Source of the DNA: Clostridium sp. LS
GTDB taxonomy: Bacteria; Bacillota; Clostridia; Clostridiales; Clostridiaceae
NCBI RefSeq assembly: GCF_002760435.1
Contig: NZ_AUUU01000028.1
Coordinates: forward strand, 62,001 to 126,000
Direction of reading: 5' to 3'
Length of the DNA stretch: 64,000 nt
This document shows positions 36,612-44,934 of this stretch, piece after piece (position 1 is the first letter of the stretch; every line of letters begins with the position of its first letter). The notes under the pieces were generated by a model. It was not told the origin of the DNA and made no database searches. It saw only the letters and a program-made list of their open reading frames with translations. Position numbers and translations under genes: made by a program.

Positions 36612-37085
36612 CTATAATGTCATTTTTTGAACATAAATTATCTTCACTATCTTTTCTATTTCAGCATTTAACGCTAACTGTATCGTTTTATTATTATTTA
36701 ATTCAAAAGTGTATATGTTTAATCCATTTAAGTTAGTATTATAATATGCTGTCACACCTTTTTTAAGAGCATTTTTTCTTTCTGTAAAATAAACTCTTCT
36801 AACGTCATCCCTATTAATCTTTTGAGCTATCTTTCTCCTACTTGCATTATATACTTTAGTTATTGTAATATCACCATTATATAATTCGTATTCATAATCA
36901 ATATACATCATATAGCTGCCAGCAAAAAATGCTAAAGCTACTATTCCTAATGCAATTCCAATAATAAGTGATGCGAAAACAAACATTAATGCAATTACTC
37001 CAAACGCAATTGATAAATATTTAAGCATGTTACTAAGTCTCTTTGGTCTGTCCGATGGAATAAATTGTTCTAAAACAACTTCCAT
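36612..37085 (-). CDS. Membrane protein of unknown function (possibly DUF6106 type)
   Basis: 157 residues: a short cytoplasmic start, two close hydrophobic segments (about residues 23-62), then a soluble domain rich in beta strands (YELYNGDITITKVYNASRRKIAQKI) of the kind seen in PH-like domains. GGGGTGG precedes the ATG. I recall this arrangement from conserved clostridial DUF6106 proteins, but the family call is tentative. It is a single gene with its own terminator. Confidence 0.7.
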   Translation of the reverse strand: MEVVLEQFIPSDRPKRLSNMLKYLSIAFGVIALMFVFASLIIGIALGIVALAFFAGSYMMYIDYEYELYNGDITITKVYNASRRKIAQKINRDDVRRVYFTERKNALKKGVTAYYNTNLNGLNIYTFELNNNKTIQLALNAEIEKIVKIIYVQKMTL

Positions 37086-37280
37086 ATTTCCACCCCTTTC
37101 TTTCTCTTATCCTTATATTAAATATTTTAAATTATTTAGCAATAATATCAAGTACTATTATGTATATCATACATTTTATTTGGTAACCTTTGCATTATTT
37201 TTTGTGATATATTACATAGTTTAAATATCGATTTATAATGAACTAATTTTTTAAACTCACTTAAGTTTAGACCAATTGCA

Positions 37281-37318
37281 ATATCTCAATATTATTTAAT
37301 TTAAGTATATTGAGATAT
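37281..37318. repeat. 12-bp inverted repeat of unknown role
   Basis: ATATCTCAATAT (37281-37292) and ATATTGAGATAT (37307-37318) with a 14-base spacer and no T-run on either side. It lies between the hcp terminator and the preceding gene's promoter. Confidence 0.5.
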
Positions 37319-37331
37319 TTCATCAAAAAAT

Positions 37332-37362
37332 AAATCCTAGTTATATTAAATAACTAGGATTT
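37332..37362 (-). terminator. Terminator of hcp
   Basis: Perfect 12-bp stem AAATCCTAGTTA/TAACTAGGATTT, followed on the minus strand by ATTTTTTG. Confidence 0.85.
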
Positions 37363-37446
37363 CATATTATTTGATTAATATTATGTTAGTATTATAGGAT
37401 TTCCAATGTTTTTTAGTTTTATTTTTTATGAAATTATACAATAATA

Positions 37447-39150
37447 TTAAGCTTCCATAAACATCTTCATATCATCATCTACATTAGTAATTCCACCAAT
37501 TCCAAAGTTATCTACTAATACTTTTGCAACATTTGGTGAAAGGAAAGCTGGAAGTGTTGGCCCTAGGTGAATGTTTTTAACTCCTAAGTGTAACAATGAT
37601 AATAATACTATTACAGCTTTTTGTTCATACCAAGCTATGTTATATGAAATAGGTAACTCATTAACACTCTTTAAGCCAAATACTTCTTGAAGTTTAAGTG
37701 CTATAACAACTAATGAATATGAATCATTACATTGTCCTGCATCTAATACTCTTGGAATTCCTCCAATATCACCTAAGTTTAATTTATTATATTTATATTT
37801 AGCACAACCAGCAGTTAAAATAACTGTATCTTGTGGTAATTTTTCAGCAAATTCAGTATAATAATCTCTTGATTTTGCTCTACCATCACAACCTGCCATT
37901 ACAAAGAATCTCTTTATAGCACCAGATTTAACTGCATCTACAACTTTATCAGCTAAAGCTAGAACTTGGTTATGAGCAAATCCACCAACTATTTGTCCTT
38001 TTTCTATTTCAGTAGGGGCTTTACATTTTTTAGCCATTTCTATAACTTTTGAGAAGTCTTTTGTACCATCAGCCTTGGCTTCAATATGAGCACATCCTGG
38101 CATTCCTGTAGCACCTGTTGTAAATAATCTATCCTTATATGAATCCTTTGGAATAACTATGCAGTTTGTAGTCATAAGTATTGGGCCATTGAACTTTTCA
38201 AATTCTTCTTTTTGCTTCCACCATGCATTACCATAGTTTCCTGCAAAATGACTATATTTCTTGAATTTTGGATAGTACTGTCCAGCAAGCATTTCTCCAT
38301 GAGTATATACATCTACTCCTGTTCCTTCTGTTTGCTCAAGTAACATTTCTAAATCTCTTAAATCATGTCCTGAAATTAATATTCCTGGATTAGTTCTAAC
38401 CCCGATATCAACTGTTGTTATTTCTGGATGTCCATAGCTTTCAGTATTAGCTTTATCAAGTAATGCCATACCATCTACACCAAATTTACCTGCTTCTAAT
38501 GCTAAAGCTACATAGTCATCAGCTGTTAATGTATCATCTATTGTAGCAGCTAATGCTTTTGCCATAAACCCATGAACTTCTTCATTATTGTATTTTAAGT
38601 TCATCGCATGCTTCATGTAAGCTGATAATCCTTTTAATCCATAAGTTATAAGTTCTCTTAAACTCCTTATATCTTCATTTTCAGTTGCAAGTACACCAAC
38701 AGTTTCAGCCTTATTATCAAATTCTATTATATTATCAGCAGTCCAAGCCGCAGCATCTGGCATAATCATTTCTGTAGTTTGCATTCCAAATACTTTTTTG
38801 AAGAAACCACCACTTACTTTTACTTCGCCAACTTTACCACCAGCATTAATTACTTTAGCTTTTATTTCTTCTCTTACTTTTAAAGTTTCCTTTACTCTAT
38901 CTAAAATAGAATCTCTATCAAAGTTAGCATTTGTAATTGTTGTAAATAAGTTTTCTACTATAAATTTATCAACTTTACTATCCTTAACTCCAACTTTTCT
39001 TCCTTCATTGCTTACAATAGCTAATCCTTTAGTTACATATATTAATAAATCTTGAGCTTTTGCCACATATTCATCTTTACCGCAAACTCCAACTTTAGTA
39101 CATCCTTTGCATCCAGCTGTTTCTTGACATTGATAACAAAACATTGACAT
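37447..39150 (-). CDS. hcp: Hybrid cluster protein (hydroxylamine/NO reductase)
   Basis: Iron-sulfur enzyme that reduces nitric oxide or hydroxylamine in anaerobes. 567 residues. The N-terminal cluster cysteines are C5, C8, C17 and C23; later blocks that bind the hybrid cluster are present ([56 protein letters not shown]). GGGGG is 9 bases before the ATG. A 6-2-6 palindrome upstream may bind a CRP/FNR-family regulator. Confidence 0.95.
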   Translation of the reverse strand: MSMFCYQCQETAGCKGCTKVGVCGKDEYVAKAQDLLIYVTKGLAIVSNEGRKVGVKDSKVDKFIVENLFTTITNANFDRDSILDRVKETLKVREEIKAKVINAGGKVGEVKVSGGFFKKVFGMQTTEMIMPDAAAWTADNIIEFDNKAETVGVLATENEDIRSLRELITYGLKGLSAYMKHAMNLKYNNEEVHGFMAKALAATIDDTLTADDYVALALEAGKFGVDGMALLDKANTESYGHPEITTVDIGVRTNPGILISGHDLRDLEMLLEQTEGTGVDVYTHGEMLAGQYYPKFKKYSHFAGNYGNAWWKQKEEFEKFNGPILMTTNCIVIPKDSYKDRLFTTGATGMPGCAHIEAKADGTKDFSKVIEMAKKCKAPTEIEKGQIVGGFAHNQVLALADKVVDAVKSGAIKRFFVMAGCDGRAKSRDYYTEFAEKLPQDTVILTAGCAKYKYNKLNLGDIGGIPRVLDAGQCNDSYSLVVIALKLQEVFGLKSVNELPISYNIAWYEQKAVIVLLSLLHLGVKNIHLGPTLPAFLSPNVAKVLVDNFGIGGITNVDDDMKMFMEA

Positions 39151-39253
39151 ATTTAATTTCCCCCTATTTTTTCTTTATATTTATATTAATTTTCTTGTTT
39201 CTATTTCTCGCCTTTGACAATTAAGAGTTTACTATATTCTCTTCAACAATTCT

Positions 39254-39267
39254 GTAACATCTGTTAC
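39254..39267. promoter_or_regulatory. GTAACA-TC-TGTTAC palindrome
   Basis: Perfect 6-2-6 dyad between hcp and the divergent gene at 39329, about 105 bp before hcp. The symmetry and length fit a CRP/FNR-family site; HcpR is the obvious candidate because it controls hcp in many anaerobes. Confidence 0.6.
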
Positions 39268-39328
39268 TAATTTAAATTGAATTTTTAATCAAATATTGTG
39301 ATAAAATTCTATTAGGAGGTGATTATTA

Positions 39329-39901
39329 ATGATTTCATTTATAAAAGAAAATTCAAATATTTTTATTTTTATACTGCTATTATTTTTCATGGTAGATGTT
39401 TTTTTATTAGCTATAAAACTAAAAAATACTCTAGAAGCTCTTCCTAATTTAAAAATATCTTATAACATTCACAAAAGTTACTGCTTTGGTTTTTTCAAGG
39501 ATAGGGATTATAACTTAGCAATTGTAAACTTATCCATAGAGAACACATCAACTAAATCTATCAATATTTCCAGAATACAATTAATTGATAAGGATAAATC
39601 ATATTTAGCAGCTAATCTTAAAATAAGAGATGAATATAATGAGAATGGAATTTCATTGATAAACGAAGACGAATCTGAATTCATTAATATAAATATTTCA
39701 TCTGAAAATATTCTTGAAAATACAGAAATTTCACCACATAGTATATTGGATGGCTATGCAGTTTTCGAAAATATTGAGCTAATTAATGAAACCAAAAATT
39801 ACAGAATAGTTATTGAGACTCCCAAGGCAACTTTTGAAAAAGAAATCGCTATTAATCCTCTTAATAATGAATTGCACCCTATTAATAACTTAGAAGAGTA
39901 A
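39329..39901 (+). CDS. Membrane-anchored protein of unknown function
   Basis: 190 residues with one N-terminal membrane segment (about 10-31) and an extracellular or cytoplasmic beta-rich domain with repeated IxN/IxI patterns (NLSIENTSTKSINISRIQLI). GGAGGTG is 8 bases before the ATG. It diverges from hcp and is convergent with the ParR-like gene. I do not recognise a family. Confidence 0.7.
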   Translation: MISFIKENSNIFIFILLLFFMVDVFLLAIKLKNTLEALPNLKISYNIHKSYCFGFFKDRDYNLAIVNLSIENTSTKSINISRIQLIDKDKSYLAANLKIRDEYNENGISLINEDESEFININISSENILENTEISPHSILDGYAVFENIELINETKNYRIVIETPKATFEKEIAINPLNNELHPINNLEE

Positions 39902-39910
39902 TTGAAAAAA

Positions 39911-39938
39911 AGAATAGATGAAAAACTTCATCTATTCT
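39911..39938 (-). terminator. Terminator of the ParM/ParR-like operon
   Basis: Perfect 12-bp stem AGAATAGATGAA/TTCATCTATTCT with a 4-base loop. It overlaps the ParR-like stop codon and is followed on the minus strand by TTTTTTT. Confidence 0.88.
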
Positions 39939-40203
39939 ACCATTGTAAAAGCCTATCTATTTCATTCTCCTGCTCACTATCTATCTTTATAATTTCTTTA
40001 CTCTCTTTTTCGTTAGGTATATCATTAATTTCATCACTAGAAACATTTTTTATAGGTGAAGTAAGCATACTTCCTCTCATTTTTTCAGCTATCAATACTG
40101 TTATGTATGCCGAAAAATCCAAACCAAGAGAACTAGCCTCTTTTGATGCATATTCCTTTATATGGGGGGCTAATGTTATTGTAGTTTTTAATTTTTTACA
40201 CAT
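39937..40203 (-). CDS. Ribbon-helix-helix protein, ParR-like
   Basis: 88 residues. The N-terminal beta strand and two helices (KTTITLAPHIKEYASKEASS, then SAYITVLIAEKM) fit a ribbon-helix-helix DNA-binding domain; the acidic C-terminal tail would contact the filament, as in ParR adaptors. It starts inside the last codons of the actin-like gene (8-base overlap). Together they form a ParMR-like pair. Function is inferred from this arrangement. Confidence 0.7.
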   Translation of the reverse strand: MCKKLKTTITLAPHIKEYASKEASSLGLDFSAYITVLIAEKMRGSMLTSPIKNVSSDEINDIPNEKESKEIIKIDSEQENEIDRLLQW

Positions 40204-41089
40204 TCTTACTCTTACCTATTATGTCATAGGTTTTTACATTAACCATTTGTGCATCATCTAACACCTTGTAATCCCCCAAATAATTTTTAAGAAGTAAAGC
40301 CCCTCCACCTATAAAAACGAACCTCGAATATTTTGATTGCTCTGGAAATGCCTGCTTTATAGCATTTATTATTTCTCCTGCTCTAAGACTTAGTACATTA
40401 TCTATATCTTTACTTACATCTATTTCTCTGCCGTCTGCGAATATAGTTTTATCTGCAATTATTTGTTCTGCCTTCATACGATTTGAATAGTTTACTCCAT
40501 ACTTACATAATTCCTGAAGAAGAATATCATAAGTAGAATTTACTCCTAACGGATATGTTCTTCCTTCCTTAAACTGACCATTGCTCATGTATGCTATATC
40601 TAATGTGCCACCTCCGATATCTGCCACCAAAGTGTCCCTTTCTACCAAAGATTTATCATACAAAAATAATCCAGCCGATTGAGGAAATACAACTACTTTT
40701 GTAATAGTAAAAGTTCTATTTTCTCCATTAAGTTTCATAAATACTCGCCTATTTTCAAGAGCTTTTATCAATGAATTCTTTTGCTCAGCAAAAAACTGAG
40801 CAGGAAGTCCAGTTATAACTCTAACATTATTATCTATTGTTGAAGTCATTGTAGCTGCTATAGCTGTATATAAGCAAATATGAAAAATTATGTCCTTATC
40901 TCTAGAATGCTCAATGCTAGTAAATCCATCATCATTGCCTATTAAATACGTTTTACTATTATATTCTACCGTATATTTTGCAGTTTCTAATTCATGTACT
41001 TTCTCCTTTACAGTAGATGAAAAAGACCCTTCCATACCGTGCCCGATAAAGTTAGTTGTATTATACCCTATATCTGCACTAATTCTCAT
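40196..41089 (-). CDS. Actin-like ATPase, ParM/StbA family
   Basis: 297 residues, usually the filament motor of plasmid segregation. Actin-fold motifs are visible: phosphate 1 ADIGYNTTNF at the N-terminus, phosphate 2 ADIGGGTLDIAYM (residues 156-168) and the adenosine motif FVFIGGGALL near the C-terminus. GGGGG lies 9 bases before the ATG. A plasmid-type gene in a chromosomal setting suggests an integrated or domesticated element. Confidence 0.88.
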   Translation of the reverse strand: MRISADIGYNTTNFIGHGMEGSFSSTVKEKVHELETAKYTVEYNSKTYLIGNDDGFTSIEHSRDKDIIFHICLYTAIAATMTSTIDNNVRVITGLPAQFFAEQKNSLIKALENRRVFMKLNGENRTFTITKVVVFPQSAGLFLYDKSLVERDTLVADIGGGTLDIAYMSNGQFKEGRTYPLGVNSTYDILLQELCKYGVNYSNRMKAEQIIADKTIFADGREIDVSKDIDNVLSLRAGEIINAIKQAFPEQSKYSRFVFIGGGALLLKNYLGDYKVLDDAQMVNVKTYDIIGKSKNV

Positions 41090-41109
41090 TTTCTAATCCC
41101 CCTTTTCTT

Positions 41110-41269
41110 TGTATATTCTGTTCGAATACTTTTATATGGCGTTTATACCACAGTTTTCTTAAATATTATTTTCTCCAATTAAATGTATACCTTTTTATTC
41201 TTCTGTATATTATTTATACTGCCATTGCCTTATAGATCAAATGTTAATACCGAAGTAGTTGTGTATATT
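41110..41269. repeat. Spaced TGTATA repeats upstream of the ParM-like gene
   Basis: TGTATATT at 41110, 41204 and 41262 and TGTATAC at 41184, all in one orientation within 160 bp. Centromere-like parC sites carry such iterons, but here spacing is irregular (74, 20 and 58 bp) in AT-rich DNA. Confidence 0.35.
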
Positions 41270-41304
41270 GTATTGCTTGTCCACGCATTCTATCCACAAA
41301 ACAC

Positions 41305-41499
41305 TTACTCCTGTATTTCTTTTAATTCTAGATCTAAATCAATTTCCCCCTTTAACTCTGATAGTTCTGATTTACTTATAGATTTCATTATATTAAAAAG
41401 TACAAATTCTGTAATTGTCATTCCTTGCTTTCGTGCCATTCTTTTAATCGCCTGTTTCTGTTCCATTGTAACTCTAAGCATTATCGTCGCATCCTTCAT
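41305..41499 (-). CDS. Small ribbon-helix-helix (CopG/Arc-type) DNA-binding protein
   Basis: 64 residues from the ATG at 41499 (GAGGAGG 6 bases before it). DATIMLRVTMEQKQAIKRMA matches the strand-helix-helix fold, and the tail is acidic. It precedes the ParM-like gene by 215 bp and has a set of symmetric half-sites directly upstream, so it probably represses itself. A toxin partner is not visible. Confidence 0.75.
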   Translation of the reverse strand: MKDATIMLRVTMEQKQAIKRMARKQGMTITEFVLFNIMKSISKSELSELKGEIDLDLELKEIQE

Positions 41500-41523
41500 T
41501 ATATACCTCCTCGTATAATTCAC

Positions 41524-41568
41524 ATAATGTATATAATGTAATTACAATATATACATCACATACATTAT
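41524..41568. promoter_or_regulatory. Operator-like palindromes upstream of the ribbon-helix-helix gene
   Basis: Outer 9-bp dyad ATAATGTAT/ATACATTAT (41524-41532 with 41560-41568), inner 10-bp palindrome TGTAATTACA (41537-41546), and TAATGTA half-sites repeated 9 bp apart. They lie just upstream of the ribosome site. Confidence 0.65.
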
Positions 41569-41643
41569 CATACTTCATTTGTATAATTTGTAATAATATG
41601 GTATAATAATTATAAAATCTTTCGACTTCTTTCGTATCAATTA

Positions 41644-41680
41644 AAATAACCTAGAGTTTTCTTCACACTCTAGGTTATTT
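41644..41680 (-). terminator. Terminator of agrB
   Basis: Perfect 14-bp stem AAATAACCTAGAGT/ACTCTAGGTTATTT with a 9-base loop, T-rich on the minus side. Confidence 0.85.
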
Positions 41681-41782
41681 AATAACATTGATCTTTATAT
41701 TCATTTTCTCTACAAATTTCCTTTCTTCATATGCAATTCATTTAATCTTGTATCGAATATATATCATGCAATAAATACTTTA

Positions 41783-42451
41783 TTAATTTGATTTCTCACC
41801 TCGTTCAATTATATATGTTAAAACAAAGTCAACTTTGTTTAATAAGCTTATTCCACCTTTTGTAAGGGTAACTGTTTGCCATAGTATACCAAGACTAATA
41901 CATTCTATTGCATTAATATAGTAAATCTCTGTAATCTTTTGATTTAGCATAAATAAAACCAAAATTATAGCTGAATAAATAACTATTGTAATAATAGATT
42001 TCTTTTTAAATTGCTTCTTCATCTCAATATTTGTAATTGGCTTCTTAACACTATCTACGGGAGCCTTCTTTATAACGATTATCAAAGCCAATATTATTAC
42101 TGCCACGCTTATGGATATTATAGTAGCAATATTAAGCTTACATAATATCTTGTTAGTTACAATTCCTGCTGCCGAAGCTACAACTGTTCCTATTATAATG
42201 CAACGACTTGGCGAGGAAGCATGTACACCCCCAGAATATTTTCTGAAAACACTTACGGTAATTGAAAATATCAAGGCTTCATAAACTACTCCAAGTAAAA
42301 AACCAGCAATTATCACCCATAAAATAGCTGATATAATTTGCAGTAAATTAATTGCTCCATATATAATAATTTGTTCGTTATCTTCATCAACATTTAATAA
42401 TACTTTAGCATTTTTGCCTATTTTCATTGCTATTTTTTCAGTAAGAAACAT
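41783..42451 (-). CDS. agrB: AgrB-like peptide-processing membrane protease
   Basis: 222 residues with about six membrane segments. The catalytic pair is H77 and C84 in FRKYSGGVHASSPSRC, at the same positions as in the staphylococcal protein. AgrB cleaves and cyclises the AgrD precursor of a signalling peptide. GGGAGGGG precedes the ATG. No AgrD, AgrC or AgrA gene adjoins it, and its terminator lies about 100 bases downstream. Orphan function is unclear. Confidence 0.88.
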   Translation of the reverse strand: MFLTEKIAMKIGKNAKVLLNVDEDNEQIIIYGAINLLQIISAILWVIIAGFLLGVVYEALIFSITVSVFRKYSGGVHASSPSRCIIIGTVVASAAGIVTNKILCKLNIATIISISVAVIILALIIVIKKAPVDSVKKPITNIEMKKQFKKKSIITIVIYSAIILVLFMLNQKITEIYYINAIECISLGILWQTVTLTKGGISLLNKVDFVLTYIIERGEKSN

Positions 42452-42714
42452 TTTTTAACCCCTCCCAACAAAAAATTTATTTCTACAAATTATACCCCAT
42501 ACAAGATTTTATTTACTCCTAATCTAGTTTATTATTCTTCATTTATTTTATAATTCCTCCTTTTTAAAACTTTATTTACTTATTTTTTTACATATTACAA
42601 TTAATCTCAAAAGGTAAATTTTGCACCCTATTTTTTATTTTGATTAATTCAAGCAGCCAAGAATATCTCTATCATATTCTAATCCATTATAAGAATAGTT
42701 CTTTAGAGCAACAA
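42452..42714. other. Intergenic region with a ribosome-site-like motif but no gene
   Basis: On the minus strand AAGGAGG (around 42546-42556) precedes only a seven-codon ORF, and a GGTATAAT lies closer to agrB as a possible promoter. No AgrD-like peptide is found in any frame. Confidence 0.4.
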
Positions 42715-42749
42715 AAACTACAACCAACTATTTAAATTGGTTGTAGTTT
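42715..42749 (-). terminator. Terminator of tRNA-Arg
   Basis: Perfect 13-bp stem AAACTACAACCAA/TTGGTTGTAGTTT, followed on the minus strand by TTGTTG. Confidence 0.8.
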
Positions 42750-42753
42750 AATT

Positions 42754-42828
42754 TGGTACTCCCAGCGAGAATCGAACTCACATCTATCCCTTAGGAGGGG
42801 ATTGTTCTATCCATTTAACTATAGGAGC
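42754..42828 (-). tRNA. tRNA-Arg (CCT anticodon)
   Basis: 75-base cloverleaf on the minus strand: acceptor GCTCCTA with TGGGAGT (two G-U pairs), anticodon loop CTCCTAA, T-loop GTTCGATTC and an encoded CCA end. It is followed by its own terminator. Confidence 0.93.
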
Positions 42829-42968
42829 ATATATTTAATAATTTAATGTAATCCTTGCATGGGTTACTCATAAATTTTATTATAATTATTTATTATTGTC
42901 AAATTAATATTTATTTTATTAAGAGTACTTTCGTAAATTTATCTATTAGTTGCTAAAATGGAGTAAGA

Positions 42969-43007
42969 AATAAATTCGTCAAACCTTTGCATTTTGACGA
43001 ATTTATT
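42969..43007 (-). terminator. Terminator of the MFS/ABC-F operon
   Basis: 15-bp stem AATAAATTCGTCAAA with TTTGACGAATTTATT, ending in a T-rich stretch on the minus strand. Confidence 0.83.
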
Positions 43008-43032
43008 ATGCTCTCAAGGTGCATTAATAGTT

Positions 43033-44934
43033 TTAGTTAAAATATTCCTCCATCAACTGCTCAAGCAACTGTTGCATTGTTAATTTATCATTGTACAAAA
43101 TATTCACTTTCTCATAATCATTACAATTCTCATTAATTGCCTCTTCTATTCCTTTTAATCTTTGTTCTAATTCTTCTATTCCCTTTTCCAATCTTTGCTG
43201 TTTAAATTCATTCTTATTTGCTTTTTCAGGCTTAGATGATTTTTCTTTTTTAGCTTTTTCTACCTTCTTTTCTTTATTAGCATTAATGGATTTCAGTACC
43301 GTCATTGTACTTTTTAATTGAGTTGATTTTTCTTTATAATATTCATAGTTACCATCATAAGAAATCAAGTTTCCTTGAGATAATTCTACAACTCTTCCTG
43401 CTATACTATTTATAAAGTATCTATCATGGGATACAAATAAAAGTGTACCTTCAAATTCCTTTAAAACTTCTTCTAATTCTTCTCTTGAATCTATATCTAA
43501 ATGATTTGTCGGTTCATCTAAAATTAAGAAGTTTATTTCATTACACATAAGCATAGCCAGCTTAAGCCTGCTTCTTTCCCCTCCAGAAAGAGTTCTAACC
43601 TTTTTAAATACCATTTCTCCGAAGAACATGTATTTTGCTAGATATTCTCTAACTTTTCCTTCCGTCATTACTATATCTTCTCCAAAGTAATCTAGTATAG
43701 TCTTATTTTCATCTTTAAAGTTTATATTTTGAGGAAGATATCCGAGTTTTACAGAAGTTCCGAGAGTTGCCGTTCCGCTGTCTGCATTAATTTCTTCAAG
43801 CAAAATCTTAATTAATGTGGATTTCCCGCAACCATTTTGCCCTATCAATGCTACACTTTCTTTATTTCTTACTAATAAATCAACTTTATTAAAAAGAACT
43901 TTTTCACCGTAGCTTTTATATAATCCTTTAACTATAACCACATTATCCCCTGATCTTTCTCCTAAATTTGCATTTATGCTCATATTAGCTCTTTCCAAAA
44001 CTGGCTTATCTATTCTTTCAAGTCTATCCAACAGCTTTTGCATACTTACTGCTCTTGTAAAGAATTTCTCATTATCACCTCTTGCTCCCCAATCTCTTAA
44101 CCGTGCAATAGATTGCTCTATAGTTTTAATTTTTTTCTGTTGTTGTATATACGCATCCATTTGAAGTTTAAGCTGTTTTTCTTTTTCGGTAACAAATGCT
44201 GTATAGTTTCCAGCATAGGTTTTTGAAACCATATCTTTTATCTCAATAATCTTTGTAACAACAATATCTAGAAAGTATCTATCATGAGATACTATTATAA
44301 CTATGCCTTTATACGCTTTAAGGTATGCTTCAAGCCATTCCATAGTTTCTAAATCCAAATGGTTAGAAGGCTCATCCAATAGTAATATATCTGGATTTTG
44401 GAGCAGTATTTTTCCTAAAACTACTGTAGTTTTTTCGCCTCCGCTTAATTCCGAAAATAGCTTGCTTCTAAATCCCTCACTAATTTTAAGCCCAGCACAA
44501 ACTTTACTTAATTTTTCCTCTTTTTCATATCCACCTAAACCTTCATAAAGGATTTGTACCTTAGAATAGTTGCTTAAGAGCTTTTCCGTATTACCCTCAT
44601 TTGCTTTTGAAAGTTGTGCTTCTAAATATTCTAATTCTTTTTGTAGACTATCTACCTTTTCAAAAGCTGTATTTAATACATCTATTACCTTAAAGTTACT
44701 TGGATATGCTGGCATCTGCTCAAGATATCCTAACGTAGAATTCTTTTTAATGGATATAGTACCATTTTCATAACTCTCAAGTTCCATTATTATTTTCAAT
44801 AGAGTACTTTTACCGCATCCATTTTCTCCTACAATTCCTACCTTTTCAGAGGTCTGTACTTCAAAAGTTATATCCTCTAAAACCATATTTGCTCCATAAT
44901 ATTTTTGTAATTTATTCAAAGCTAATTCTATCAT
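43033..44934 (-). CDS. ABC-F family ribosome-associated ATPase
   Basis: 633 residues with two ATP-binding domains and no membrane segment. The first Walker A is GENGCGKS (36-43), the second GQNGCGKS; signatures are LSGGEKTT and LSGGERSR, and Walker B lines end in DEPSNHLDLE and DEPTNHLDID. A charged linker joins them and a coiled-coil tail (about 540-633) follows, as in YdiF/Uup. ABC-F proteins act on the ribosomal E site in translation or antibiotic protection. It overlaps the MFS gene by 23 bases. The attenuator upstream favours a drug-response role, which is inference. Confidence 0.9.
   Translation of the reverse strand: MIELALNKLQKYYGANMVLEDITFEVQTSEKVGIVGENGCGKSTLLKIIMELESYENGTISIKKNSTLGYLEQMPAYPSNFKVIDVLNTAFEKVDSLQKELEYLEAQLSKANEGNTEKLLSNYSKVQILYEGLGGYEKEEKLSKVCAGLKISEGFRSKLFSELSGGEKTTVVLGKILLQNPDILLLDEPSNHLDLETMEWLEAYLKAYKGIVIIVSHDRYFLDIVVTKIIEIKDMVSKTYAGNYTAFVTEKEKQLKLQMDAYIQQQKKIKTIEQSIARLRDWGARGDNEKFFTRAVSMQKLLDRLERIDKPVLERANMSINANLGERSGDNVVIVKGLYKSYGEKVLFNKVDLLVRNKESVALIGQNGCGKSTLIKILLEEINADSGTATLGTSVKLGYLPQNINFKDENKTILDYFGEDIVMTEGKVREYLAKYMFFGEMVFKKVRTLSGGERSRLKLAMLMCNEINFLILDEPTNHLDIDSREELEEVLKEFEGTLLFVSHDRYFINSIAGRVVELSQGNLISYDGNYEYYKEKSTQLKSTMTVLKSINANKEKKVEKAKKEKSSKPEKANKNEFKQQRLEKGIEELEQRLKGIEEAINENCNDYEKVNILYNDKLTMQQLLEQLMEEYFN

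Noticed and set aside
21767-41280. Similar stretches at 21767-21789 and 41256-41278 (both TTGT-TATATTGTA-like), possibly the two ends of an element
   Set aside because: Only about 22 bases match with several mismatches, in very AT-rich DNA; nothing else links the two places.
41644-41800. AgrD gene directly after agrB
   Set aside because: All three frames contain stops within a few codons and none has the Cys/Ser-containing thiolactone core and acidic tail of AgrD.
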